A DNA stretch of 64,000 nt, taken from the NCBI RefSeq assembly GCF_964355755.1, contig NC_092677.1:20618101-20682100 (forward strand), in the 5' to 3' direction. This document shows positions 22,788-36,800 of the stretch, piece after piece. Position numbers and translations under genes: made by a program. Within the stretch, counting starts at the first letter, position 1; each line of letters begins with the position of its first letter. Source of the DNA: Antedon mediterranea (taxonomy: Eukaryota; Echinodermata; Crinoidea; Comatulida; Antedonidae). Below the pieces are notes generated by a model. It was not told where the DNA came from. It was given only the letters and a program-made list of their open reading frames with translations, and did no database searches.

Positions 22788-25279
22788 TCAGAATACCTTC
22801 AAATCGTATTTTGAGACGTTTTAGACAACTTTGTGATTTTCGAAAAAACTTGTTAACATAAAAACACCAAAGTGCTTAGAAAAGCTTCAAATCGCATTTG
22901 GAGACGTTTTAGACCATTTTGTGCATTTCGATGAAACTTGGTTACACAAAAACATCAAAGTGTACAGAATAGCTTCAAATCGCATTAGAAACCGTTTTAG
23001 ACCATTTTGAGCATTTCGAAAAAACTTTTTCACACCAAACATCAAAGTGTACAAAATAGCTTCAAATCGCATTTGAAGACGTTTTAGACAATTTTGTGAT
23101 TTTCGAAAAAACTTGTTTACATAAAAACACGAAAGTGCTAAGAATAGCTTCCAATCGCATTTGGAGACGTTTTAGACCCTTTTGTGCATTTCGATGAAAC
23201 TTGGTTACACAAAAACATCAAAGTGCTTAAAATCACATTTTGAGCATTTCGTTAAAACTTTTCACACAAAAACATCAAAGAGTAAAAAATAGCTTAATAT
23301 CGTATTTAAAAACGTTTTAGACCATTTTGAGCATTTCGACAAAATTTTTTCACACAAAACATCAAAGTGCACAAAATAGCTTAATATGGTATTTAAAAAC
23401 GTTTTAGACCATTTTGAGCAATTCAACAAAACTTTTTCTCACAAAACATCAAAGTGTACAGAATAGCTTCAAATCGCATTTGGAGACGTTTTAGACCATT
23501 TTGTGCATTTCGATGAAACTTGGTTAAACAAAAACATCAAAGTGCTTAAAATCACATTTTGAGCATTTCGTTAAAACTTTTCACACAAAAACATCAAAGT
23601 CCACAAAATAGCTTAATATCGTATTTAAAAACGTTTTAGACCATTTTGAGCATTTCGAAAAAACTTTTCCACACCAAACATCAAAGTTTACAAAATAGCT
23701 TCAAATCGCATTTGGAGACGTTTTAGACCATTTTGTGATTTTCGAAAAAACTTGTTAACATAAAAACACCAAAGTGCTCAGAATACCTTCAAATCGCATT
23801 TGGAGACGTTTTAGACCCTTTTGTGCATTTCGATGAAACTTGGTTACACAAAAACATCAAAGTGCTTAAAATCACATTAGAAACCGTTTTAGACCATTTT
23901 GAGCATTTCGTTAAAATTTGTCACAGAAAAACATCAAAGAGCAAAAAATATCTTAATATCGTATTTAAAAACGTTTTAGACCATTTTGCGCATTTCGACA
24001 AAACTTTTTCACACAAAACATCAAAGTGTACAAAATAGCTTCAAATCGCATTTGGAGACGTTTTAACCCATTTTGAGCATTTCGATAAAATTTTACACAC
24101 AAAAACATCAAAGTGCACAAAATAGCTTAATATGGTATTTAAAAACGTTTTAGACCATTTTGAGCATTTCAACAAAACTTTTTCTCACAAAACATCAAAG
24201 TGTACAGAATAGCTTCAAATCGCATTTGGAGACGTTTTAGACTTTTTTGTGCATTTCGATGAAACTTGGTTACACAAAAACATCAAAGTGCTTAAAATCA
24301 CATTTTGAGCATTTCGTTAAAACTTTTCACACAAAAACATCAAAGTCCACAAAATAGCTTAATATCGTATTTAAAAACGTTTTAGACCATTTTGAGCATT
24401 TCGAAAAAACTTTTCCACACAAAACATCAAAGTTTACAAAATAGCTTCAAATCGCATTTGGAGACGTTTTAGACCATTTTGTGATTTTCGAAAAAACTTG
24501 ATAACATAAAAACACCAAAGTGCTCAGAATACCTTCAAATCGTGTTTTGAGACGTTTTAGACCATTTTGTAATTTTCGAAAAAACTTGTTAACATAAAAA
24601 CACCAAAGTGCTCAGAATACCTTCACATCGCATTTTGAGACGTTTTAGACCATTTTGTGATTTTCGAAAAAACTTGTTAACATAAAAACACCAAAGTGCT
24701 TAGAAAAGCTTGAAATCGCATTTGGAGACGTTTTAGACCATTTTGTGCATTTCGATGAAACTTGGTTACACAAAAACATCAAAGTGCTTAAAATCACATT
24801 TTGAGCATTTCGTTAAAACTTTTCACACAAAAACATCAAAGAGTAAAAAATAGCTTAATATCGTATTTAAAAACGTTTTAGACCATTTTGAGCATTTCGA
24901 CAAAATTTTTTCACACAAAACATCAAAGTGTACAGAATAGCTTTAAATCGCATTTGGAGACGTTTTAGACCATTTTGTTCATTTCGATGAAACAAAAACA
25001 CAAAAACATCAAATTGCACAAAATGGCTTAATATGATATGGGAAAACGTTTTAGACCATTTTGAACATTTCGTTAAAAGTTTTCACACAAAAACATCAAA
25101 GTCCACAAAATAGCTTAATATCGTATTTAAAAACGTTTTAGACCATTTTGAGCATTTCGAAAAAACTTTTTCACACAAAACATCAAAGTTTACAAAATAG
25201 CTTCAAATCGCATTTGGAGACGTTATAGACCATTTTGTGATTTTCGAAAAAACTTGTTAACATAAAAACACCAAAGTGC
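22788..25279. repeat. Block Y, right copy
   Basis: It contains the second set of block Y markers: gacttttttgtgc near 24,241, acttgataac at 24,497, and cttcacatcgc near 24,622. The private gttatagacc at 25,222 recurs at 49,567, 61,048 and in the 32.2, 39.6 and 44.1 kb copies. Near 23,240-23,400 the monomer order differs from the left copy (fused F2/F3 leading into an F3/F4 hybrid), so a second exchange took place there. Confidence 0.74.
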
Positions 25280-26061
25280 TCAGAATACCTTCAAATCGCA
25301 TTTTGAGACGTTTTAGACCATTTTGTGATTTTCGAAAAAACTTGTTAACATAAAAACACCAAAGTGCTCAGAATCGTGTTTTGAGACGTTTTAGACCATT
25401 TTGTGATTTTCGAAAAAACTTGTTAACATAAAAACACCAAAGTGCTCAGAATACCTTCAAATCGTGTTTTGAGACGTTTTAGACCATTTTGTGATTTTGG
25501 AAAAACTTGTTAACATAAAAACACCAAAGTGCTCAGAATACCTTCAAATCGCATTTGGAGACGTTTTAGACCATTTTGTGATTTTCGAAAAAACTTGTTA
25601 ACATAAAAACACCAAAGTGCTCAGAAAAGCTTCAAATCGCAATTGGAGACGTTTTAAACCATTTTGTTCATTTCGATGAAACTTGGTTACACAAAAACAT
25701 CAAATTGCACAAAATGGCTTAATATGGTATGGGAAAACGTTTTAGACCATTTTGAACATTTCGAGAAAACTTTTTCACACAAAACTTCAAAGTGTACAGA
25801 ATAGCTTCAAATCGCATTAGAAACCGTTTTAGACCATTTTGAGCATTTCGAAAAAACTTTTTCACACAAAACATCAAAGTTTACAAAATAGCTTCAAATC
25901 GCATTTGGAGACGTTTTAGACCATTTTGTGATTTTCGAAAAAACTTGTTAACATAAAAACACCAAAGTGCTCAGAATACCTTCAAATCGCATTTTGAGAC
26001 GTTTTAGACCATTTTGTGATTTTCGAAAAAACTTGTTAACATAAAAATACCAAAGTGCTCT
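25280..26061. repeat. F1-rich segment with the 10-bp-deleted monomer and a cgcaattgg unit
   Basis: It matches about 49,625-50,406 at offset 24,345: the deletion marker 25,371 to 49,716, cgcaattgg 25,638 to 49,983, and the rare base in gctctgaat 26,061 to 50,406. The match stops at about 26,077, where this side reads cgtattttg and the other cgtgttttg. Confidence 0.8.
25309..25386. repeat. F1 monomer with a 10-bp deletion (78 bp)
   Basis: The tail reads cagaatcgtg where F1 has cagaataccttcaaatcgtg. The lost 10 bases are flanked by AAT on both sides. Six copies were found, with gaatcg at 25,371, 32,316, 39,793, 44,297, 49,716 and 61,197. Their spacings (24,345 from first to fifth; 7477; 4504; 11,481) equal the offsets of the larger duplications, so this is a clean inherited marker. 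Confidence 0.88.
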
Positions 26062-29000
26062 GAATACCTTCAAATCGTATTTTGAGACGTTTTAGACAAT
26101 TTTGTGATTTTCGAAAAAACTTGTTAACATAAAAACACCAAAGTGCTTAGAAAAGCTTCAAATCGCATTTGGAGACGTTTTAGACCATTTTGTGCATTTC
26201 GATGAAACTTGGTTACACAAAAACATCAAAGTGTACAGAATAGCTTCAAATCGCATTAGAAACCGTTTTAGACCATTTTGAGCATTTCGAAAAAACTTTT
26301 TCACACAAAACATCAAAGTGTACAAAATAGCTTCAAATCGCATTTGGAGACGTTTTAGACAATTTTGTGATTTTCGAAAAAACTTGTTTACATAAAAACA
26401 CCAAAGTGCTAAGAATAGCTTCCAATCGCATTTGGAGACGTTTTAGACCCTTTTGTGCATTTCGATGAAACTTGGTTACACAAAAACATCAAAGTGCTTA
26501 AAATCACATTAGAAACCGTTTTAGACCATTTTGAGCATTTCGTTAAAATTTTTCACAGAAAAACATCAAAGAGCAAAAAATAGCTTAATATCGTATTTAA
26601 AAACGTTTTAGACCATTTTGAGCATTTCGACAAAACTTTTTCTCACAAAACATCAAAGTGTACAGAATAGCTTCAAATCGCATTTGGAGACGTTTTAGAC
26701 CATTTTGTGCATTTCGATGAAACTTGGTTACACAAAAACATCAAAGTGCTTAAAATCACATTTTGAGCATTTCGTTAAAACTTTTCACACAAAAACATCA
26801 AAGAGTAAAAAATAGCTTAATATCGTATTTAAAAACGTTTTAGACCATTTTGAGCATTTCGACAAAATTTTTTCACACAAAACATCAAAGTGTACAGAAT
26901 AGCTTTAAATCGCATTTGGAGACGTTTTAGACCATTTTGTTAATTTCGATGAAACAAAAACACAAAAACATCAAATTGCACAAAATGGCTTAATATGATA
27001 TGGGAAAACGTTTTAGACCATTTTGAACATTTCGTTAAAAGTTTTCACACAAAAACATCAAAGTCCACAAAATAGCTTAATATCGTATTTAAAAACGTTT
27101 TAGACCATTTTGAGCATTTCGAAAAAACTTTTTCACACTAAACATCAAAGTTTACAAAATAGCTTCAAATCGCATTTGGAGACGTTTTAGACCATTTTGT
27201 GATTTTCGAAAAAACTTGTTAACATAAAAACACCAAAGTGCTCAGAATACCTTCAAATCGCATTTTGAGACGTTTTAGACCATTTTGTGATTTTCGAAAA
27301 AACTTGTTAACATAAAAACACCAAAGTGCTCAGAATACCTTCAAATCGTGTTTTGAGACGTTTTAGACCATTTTGTGATTTTCGAAAAAACTTGTTAACA
27401 TAAAAACACCAAAGTGCTCAGAATACCTTCAAATCGCATTTTGAGACGTTTTAGACCATTTTGTGATTTTCGAAAAAACTTGTTAACATAAAAACACCAA
27501 AGTGCTCAGAATACCTTCAAATCGTGTTTTGAGACGTTTTAGACCATTTTGTGATTTTCGAAAAAACTTGTTAACATAAAAACACCAAAGTGCTTAGAAA
27601 AGCTTCAAATCGCATTTGGAGACGTTTTAGACCATTTTGTTCATTTCGATGAAACTTGGTTACACAAAAACATCAAAGAGCACAAAAGATCTTAATATCG
27701 TATTTAAAAACGTTTTAGACCATTTTGAGCATTTCGAAAAAACTTTTTCACACAAAACATCAAAGTGTACAAAATAGCTTCAAATCGCATTTTGAGACGT
27801 TTTAGACAATTTTGTGATTTTCGAAAAAACTTGTTTACATAAAAACACCAAAGTGCTTAGAAAAGCTTCAAATCGCATTTGGAGACGTTTTCAACCATTT
27901 TGTTCATTTCGATGAAACTTGGTTACACAAAAACATCAAAGAGCACAAAAGTATTTAAAAACGTTTTAGACCATTTTGAGCATTCCGTCAAAACTTTTTC
28001 ACACAAAACATCAAAGTGTACAGAATAGCTTTAAATCGCATTTGGAGACGTTTTAGACCATTTTGTAGTTTTCGAAAAAACTTGTTAACATAAAAACACA
28101 AAAGAGCTTCAAATCGCATTTGGAGACGTTTTAGACCCTTTTGTGCATTTCGATGAAACTTGGTTACACAAAAACATCAAAGTGCTTAAAATCACATTTT
28201 GAGCATTTCGTTAAAACTTTTCACACAAAAACATCAAAGAGTAAAAAATAGCTTAATATCGTATTTAAAAACGTTTTAGACCATTTTGAGCATTTCGACA
28301 AAATTTTTTCACACAAAACATCAAAGTGTACAGAATAGCTTTAAATCGCATTTAGAGACGTTTTAGACCATTTTGTTAATTTCGATGAAACAAAAACACA
28401 AAAACATCAAATTGCACAAAATGGCTTAATATGATATGGGAAAACGTTTTAGACCATTTTGAACATTTCGTTAAAAGTTTTCACACAAAAACATCAAAGT
28501 CCACAAAATAGCTTAATATCGTATTTAAAAACGTTTTAGACCATTTTGAGCATTTCAAAAAAACTTTTTCACACAAAACATCAAAGTTTACAAAATAGCT
28601 TCAAATCGCATTTGGAGACGTTTTAGACCATTTTGTGATTTTCGAAAAAACTTGTTAACATAAAAACACCAAAGTGCTCAGAAAAGCTTCAAATCGCATT
28701 TGGAGACGTTTTAAACCATTTTGTTCATTTCGATGAAACTTGGTTACACAAAAACATCAAAGAGCACAAAAGTATTTAAAAACGTTTTAGACCATTTTGA
28801 GCATTCCGACAAAACTTTTTCACACAAAACATCAAAGTGTACAGAATAGCTTTAAATCGCATTTGGAGACGTTTTAGACCATTTTGTAGTTTTCGAAAAA
28901 ACTTGTTAACATAAAAACACAAAAGAGCTTCAAATCGCATTTGGAGACGTTTTAGACCCTTTTGTGCATTTCGATGAAACTTGGTTACACAAAAACATCA

Positions 29001-32000
29001 AAGTGCTTAAAATCACATTAGAAACCGTTTTAGACCATTTTGAGCATTTCGTTAAAACTTTTCACACAAAAACATCAAAGTCCACAAAATAGCTTAATAT
29101 CGTATTCAAAAACGTTTTAGACCATTTTGAGCATTTCGAAAAAACTTTTTCACACAAAACATCAAAGTTTACAAAATAGCTTCAAATCGCATTTGGAGAC
29201 GTTTTAGACCATTTTGTGATTTTCGAAAAAACTTGTTAACATAAAAACACCAAAGTGCTCAGAATACCTTCAAATCGCATTTTGAGACGTTTTAGACCAT
29301 TTTGTGATTTTCGAAAAAACAACATAAAAACACCAAAGTGCTCAGAATACCTTCAAATCGCATTTGGAGACGTTTTAGACCATTTTGTGATTTTGGAAAA
29401 AACTTGTTAACATAAAAACACCAAAGTGCTTAGAAAAGCTTCAAATCGCATTTGGAGACGTTTTAGACCATTTTGTGCATTTCGATGAAACTTTGTTACA
29501 CAAAAACATCAAAGTGTACAGAATAGCTTCAAATCGCATTAGAAACCGTTTTAGACCATTTTGAGCATTTCGAAAAAACTTTTTCACACAAAACATCAAA
29601 GTGTACAAAATAGCTTCAAATCGCATTTGGAGACGTTTTAGACAATTTTGTGATTTTCGAAAAAACTTGTTTACATAAAAACAACAAAGTGCTAAGAATA
29701 GCTTCCAATCGCATTTGGAGACGTTTTAGACCCTTTTGTGCATTTCGATGAAACTTGGTTACACAAAAACATCAAAGTGCTTAAAATCACATTAGAAACC
29801 GTTTTAGACCATTTTGAGCATTTCGTTAAAATTTTTCACAGAAAAACATCAAAGAGCAAAAAATAGCTTAATATCGTATTTAAAAACGTTTTAGACCATT
29901 TTGAGCATTTCGACAAAACTTTTTCTCACAAAACATCAAAGTGTACAGAATAGCTTCAAATCGCATTTGGAGACGTTTTAGACCATTTTGTGCATTTCGA
30001 TGAAACTTGGTTACACAAAAACATCAAAGTGCTTAAAATCACATTTTGAGCATTTCGTTAAAACTTTTCACACAAAAACATCAAAGAGTAAAAAATAGCT
30101 TAATATCGTATTTAAAAACGTTTTAGACCATTTTGAGCATTTCGACAAAATTTTTTCACACAAAACATCAAAGTGTACAGAATAGCTTTAAATCGCATTT
30201 GGAGACGTTTTAGACCATTTTGTTAATTTCGATGAAACAAAAACACAAAAACATCAAATTGCACAAAATGGCTTAATATGATATGGGAAAACGTTTTAGA
30301 CCATTTTGAACATTTCGTTAAAAGTTTTCACACAAAAACATCAAAGTCCACAAAATAGCTTAATATCGTATTTAAAAACGTTTTAGACCATTTTGAGCAT
30401 TTCGAAAAAACTTTTTCACACTAAACATCAAAGTTTACAAAATAGCTTCAAATCGCATTTGGAGACGTTTTAGACCATTTTGTGATTTTCGAAAAAACTT
30501 GTTAACATAAAAACACCAAAGTGCTCAGAATACCTTCAAATCGCATTTTGAGACGTTTTAGACCATTTTGTGATTTTCGAAAAAACTTGTTAACATAAAA
30601 ACACCAAAGTGCTCAGAATACCTTCAAATCGTGTTTTGAGACGTTTTAGACCATTTTGTGATTTTCGAAAAAACTTGTTAACATAAAAACACCAAAGTGC
30701 TCAGAATACCTTCAAATCGCATTTTGAGACGTTTTAGACCATTTTGTGATTTTCGAAAAAACTTGTTAACATAAAAACACCAAAGTGCTCAGAATACCTT
30801 CAAATCGTGTTTTGAGACGTTTTAGACCATTTTGTGATTTTCGAAAAAACTTGTTAACATAAAAACACCAAAGTGCTTAGAAAAGCTTCAAATCGCATTT
30901 GGAGACGTTTTAGACCATTTTGTTCATTTCGATGAAACTTGGTTACACAAAAACATCAAAGAGCACAAAAGATCTTAATATCGTATTTAAAAACGTTTTA
31001 GACCATTTTGAGCATTTCGAAAAAACTTTTTCACACAAAACATCAAAGTGTACAAAATAGCTTCAAATCGCATTTTGAGACGTTTTAGACAATTTTGTGA
31101 TTTTCGAAAAAACTTGTTTACATAAAAACACCAAAGTGCTTAGAAAAGCTTCAAATCGCATTTGGAGACGTTTTAAACCATTTTGTTCATTTCGATGAAA
31201 CTTGGTTACACAAAAACATCAAAGAGCACAAAAGTATTTAAAAACGTTTTAGACCATTTTGAGCATTCCGTCAAAACTTTTTCACACAAAACATCAAAGT
31301 GTACAGAATAGCTTTAAATCGCATTTGGAGACGTTTTAGACCATTTTGTAGTTTTCGAAAAAACTTGTTAACATAAAAACACAAAAGAGCTTCAAATCGC
31401 ATTTGGAGACGTTTTAGACTTTTTTGTGCATTTCGATGAAACTTGGTTACACAAAAACATCAAAGTGCTTAAAATCACATTTTGAGCATTTCGTTAAAAC
31501 TTTTCACACAAAAACATCAAAGTCCACAAAATAGCTTAATATCGTATTTAAAAACGTTTTAGACCATTTTGAGCATTTCGAAAAAACTTTTCCACACAAA
31601 ACATCAAAGTTTACAAAATAGCTTCAAATCGCATTTGGAGACGTTTTAGACCATTTTGTGATTTTCGAAAAAACTTGATAACATAAAAACACCAAAGTGC
31701 TCAGAATACCTTCAAATCGTGTTTTGAGACGTTTTAGACCATTTTGTAATTTTCGAAAAAACTTGTTAACATAAAAACACCAAAGTGCTCAGAATACCTT
31801 CACATCGCATTTTGAGACGTTTTAGACCATTTTGTGATTTTCGAAAAAACTTGTTAACATAAAAACACCAAAGTGCTTAGAAAAGCTTGAAATCGCATTT
31901 GGAGACGTTTTAGACCATTTTGTTCATTTCGATGAAACAAAAACACAAAAACATCAAATTGCACAAAATGGCTTAATATGATATGGGAAAACGTTTTAGA

Positions 32001-33848
32001 CCATTTTGAACATTTCGTTAAAAGTTTTCACACAAAAACATCAAAGTCCACAAAATAGCTTAATATCGTATTTAAAAACGTTTTAGACCATTTTGAGCAT
32101 TTCGAAAAAACTTTTTCACACAAAACATCAAAGTTTACAAAATAGCTTCAAATCGCATTTGGAGACGTTATAGACCATTTTGTGATTTTCGAAAAAACTT
32201 GTTAACATAAAAACACCAAAGTGCTCAGAATACCTTCAAATCGCATTTTGAGACGTTTTAGACCATTTTGTGATTTTCGAAAAAACTTGTTAACATAAAA
32301 ACACCAAAGTGCTCAGAATCGTGTTTTGAGACGTTTTAGACCATTTTGTGATTTTCGAAAAAACTTGTTAACATTAAAACACCAAAGTGCTCAGAATACC
32401 TTCAAATCGCATTTTGAGACGTTTTAGACCATTTTGTGATTTTCGAAAAAACTTGTTAACATAAAAACACCAAAGTGCTCAGAATACCTTCAAATCGTGT
32501 TTTGAGACGTTTTAGACCATTTTGTGATTTTCGAAAAAACTTGTTAACATAAAAACACCAAAGTGCTCAGAATACCTTCAAATCGCATTTTGAGACGTTT
32601 TAGACCATTTTGTGATTTTCGAAAAAACTTGTTAACATAAAAACACCAAAGTGCTCAGAATACCTTCAAATCGTGTTTTGAGACGTTTTAGACCATTTTG
32701 TGATTTTCGAAAAAACTTGTTAACATAAAAACACCAAAGTGCTTAGAAAAGCTTCAAATCGCATTTGGAGACGTTTTAGACCATTTTGTTCATTTCGATG
32801 AAACTTGGTTACACAAAAACATCAAAGAGCACAAAAGATCTTAATATCGTATTTAAAAACGTTTTAGACCATTTTGAGCATTTCGAAAAAACTTTTTCAC
32901 ACAAAACATCAAAGTGTACAAAATAGCTTCAAATCGCATTTTGAGACGTTTTAGACCATTTTGTGATTTTCGAAAAAACTTGTTAACATAAAAACACCAA
33001 AGTGCTCAGAATACCTTCAAATCGCATTTGGAGACGTTTTAGACCATTTTGTGATTTTCGAAAAAACTTGTTAACATAAAAACACCAAAGTGCTCAGAAA
33101 AGCTTCAAATCGCATTTGGAGACGTTTTAAACCATTTTGTTCATTTCGATGAAACTTGGTTACACAAAAACATCAAAGAGCACAAAAGTATTTAAAAACG
33201 TTTTAGACCATTTTGAGCATTCCGACAAAACTTTTTCACACAAAACATCAAAGTGTACAGAATAGCTTTAAATCGCATTTGGAGACGTTTTAGACCATTT
33301 TGTAGTTTTCGAAAAAACTTGTTAACATAAAAACACAAAAGAGCTTCAAATCGCATTTGGAGACGTTTTAGACCCTTTTGTGCATTTCGATGAAACTTGG
33401 TTACACAAAAACATCAAAGTGCTTAAAATCACATTAGAAACCGTTTTAGACCATTTTGAGCATTTCGTTAAAACTTTTCACACAAAAACATCAAAGTCCC
33501 CAAAATAGCTTAATATCGTATTCAAAAACGTTTTAGACCATTTTGAGCATTTCGAAAAAACTTTTTCACACAAAACATCAAAGTTTACAAAATAGCTTCA
33601 AATCGCATTTGGAGACGTTTTAGACCATTTTGTGATTTTCGAAAAAACTTGTTAACATAAAAACACCAAAGTGCTCAGAATACCTTCAAATCGCATTTTG
33701 AGACGTTTTAGACCATTTTGTGATTTTCGAAAAAACAACATAAAAACACCAAAGTGCTCAGAATACCTTCAAATCGCATTTGGAGACGTTTTAGACCATT
33801 TTGTGATTTTGGAAAAAACTTGTTAACATAAAAACACCAAAGTGCTCA
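26062..33848. repeat. 7787-bp macro-repeat, copy 1 (3283 + 4504 bp)
   Basis: Markers repeat at +7787: agatct 27,687 to 35,474 and 30,970 to 38,757; gttttcaacc 27,892 to 35,679; cassette divider 29,014 to 36,801. The left limit is the difference at 26,061 (t) versus 33,848 (a). Internally, about 26,120-28,135 and 29,403-31,418 are copies of each other at offset 3283. They differ at acttggttac versus actttgttac and at gttttcaacc versus gttttaaacc. Private changes include catttagagacg near 28,347 and acaacaaag near 29,685. Confidence 0.87.
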
Positions 33849-36800
33849 GAATACCTTCAAATCGTATTTTGAGACGTTTTAGACAATTTTGTGATTTTCG
33901 AAAAAACTTGTTAACATAAAAACACCAAAGTGCTTAGAAAAGCTTCAAATCGCATTTGGAGACGTTTTAGACCATTTTGTGCATTTCGATGAAACTTGGT
34001 TACACAAAAACATCAAAGTGTACAGAATAGCTTCAAATCGCATTAGAAACCGTTTTAGACCATTTTGAGCATTTCGAAAAAACTTTTTCACACAAAACAT
34101 CAAAGTGTACAAAATAGCTTCAAATCGCATTTGGAGACGTTTTAGACAATTTTGTGATTTTCGAAAAAACTTGTTTACATAAAAACACCAAAGTGCTAAG
34201 AATAGCTTCCAATCGCATTTGGAGACGTTTTAGACCCTTTTGTGCATTTCGATGAAACTTGGTTACACAAAAACATCAAAGTGCTTAAAATCACATTAGA
34301 AACCGTTTTAGACCATTTTGAGCATTTCGTTAAAATTTTTCACAGAAAAACATCAAAGAGCAAAAAATAGCTTAATATCGTATTTAAAAACGTTTTAGAC
34401 CATTTTGAGCATTTCGACAAAACTTTTTCTCACAAAACATCAAAGTGTACAGAATAGCTTCAAATCGCATTTGGAGACGTTTTAGACCATTTTGTGCATT
34501 TCGATGAAACTTGGTTACACAAAAACATCAAAGTGCTTAAAATCACATTTTGAGCATTTCGTTAAAACTTTTCACACAAAAACATCAAAGAGTAAAAAAT
34601 AGCTTAATATCGTATTTAAAAACGTTTTAGACCATTTTGAGCATTTCGACAAAATTTTTTCACACAAAACATCAAAGTGTACAGAATAGCTTTAAATCGC
34701 ATTTGGAGACGTTTTAGACCATTTTGTTAATTTCGATGAAACAAAAACACAAAAACATCAAATTGCACAAAATGGCTTAATATGATATGGGAAAACGTTT
34801 TAGACCATTTTGAACATTTCGTTAAAAGTTTTCACACAAAAACATCAAAGTCCACAAAATAGCTTAATATCGTATTTAAAAACGTTTTAGACCATTTTGA
34901 GCATTTCGAAAAAACTTTTTCACACTAAACATCAAAGTTTACAAAATAGCTTCAAATCGCATTTGGAGACGTTTTAGACCATTTTGTGATTTTCGAAAAA
35001 ACTTGTTAACATAAAAACACCAAAGTGCTCAGAATACCTTCAAATCGCATTTTGAGACGTTTTAGACCATTTTGTGATTTTCGAAAAAACTTGTTAACAT
35101 AAAAACACCAAAGTGCTCAGAATACCTTCAAATCGTGTTTTGAGACGTTTTAGACCATTTTGTGATTTTCGAAAAAACTTGTTAACATAAAAACACCAAA
35201 GTGCTCAGAATACCTTCAAATCGCATTTTGAGACGTTTTAGACCATTTTGTGATTTTCGAAAAAACTTGTTAACATAAAAACACCAAAGTGCTCAGAATA
35301 CCTTCAAATCGTGTTTTGAGACGTTTTAGACCATTTTGTGATTTTCGAAAAAACTTGTTAACATAAAAACACCAAAGTGCTTAGAAAAGCTTCAAATCGC
35401 ATTTGGAGACGTTTTAGACCATTTTGTTCATTTCGATGAAACTTGGTTACACAAAAACATCAAAGAGCACAAAAGATCTTAATATCGTATTTAAAAACGT
35501 TTTAGACCATTTTGAGCATTTCGAAAAAACTTTTTCACACAAAACATCAAAGTGTACAAAATAGCTTCAAATCGCATTTTGAGACGTTTTAGACAATTTT
35601 GTGATTTTCGAAAAAACTTGTTTACATAAAAACACCAAAGTGCTTAGAAAAGCTTCAAATCGCATTTGGAGACGTTTTCAACCATTTTGTTCATTTCGAT
35701 GAAACTTGGTTACACAAAAACATCAAAGAGCACAAAAGTATTTAAAAACGTTTTAGACCATTTTGAGCATTCCGTCAAAACTTTTTCACACAAAACATCA
35801 AAGTGTACAGAATAGCTTTAAATCGCATTTGGAGACGTTTTAGACCATTTTGTAGTTTTCGAAAAAACTTGTTAACATAAAAACACAAAAGAGCTTCAAA
35901 TCGCATTTGGAGACGTTTTAGACCCTTTTGTGCATTTCGATGAAACTTGGTTACACAAAAACATCAAAGTGCTTAAAATCACATTTTGAGCATTTCGTTA
36001 AAACTTTTCACACAAAAACATCAAAGAGTAAAAAATAGCTTAATATCGTATTTAAAAACGTTTTAGACCATTTTGAGCATTTCGACAAAATTTTTTCACA
36101 CAAAACATCAAAGTGTACAGAATAGCTTTAAATCGCATTTGGAGACGTTTTAGACCATTTTGTTAATTTCGATGAAACAAAAACACAAAAACATCAAATT
36201 GCACAAAATGGCTTAATATGATATGGGAAAACGTTTTAGACCATTTTGAACATTTCGTTAAAAGTTTTCACACAAAAACATCAAAGTCCACAAAATAGCT
36301 TAATATCGTATTTAAAAACGTTTTAGACCATTTTGAGCATTTCAAAAAAACTTTTTCACACAAAACATCAAAGTTTACAAAATAGCTTCAAATCGCATTT
36401 GGAGACGTTTTAGACCATTTTGTGATTTTCGAAAAAACTTGTTAACATAAAAACACCAAAGTGCTCAGAAAAGCTTCAAATCGCATTTGGAGACGTTTTA
36501 AACCATTTTGTTCATTTCGATGAAACTTGGTTACACAAAAACATCAAAGAGCACAAAAGTATTTAAAAACGTTTTAGACCATTTTGAGCATTCCGACAAA
36601 ACTTTTTCACACAAAACATCAAAGTGTACAGAATAGCTTTAAATCGCATTTGGAGACGTTTTAGACCATTTTGTAGTTTTCGAAAAAACTTGTTAACATA
36701 AAAACACAAAAGAGCTTCAAATCGCATTTGGAGACGTTTTAGACCCTTTTGTGCATTTCGATGAAACTTGGTTACACAAAAACATCAAAGTGCTTAAAAT

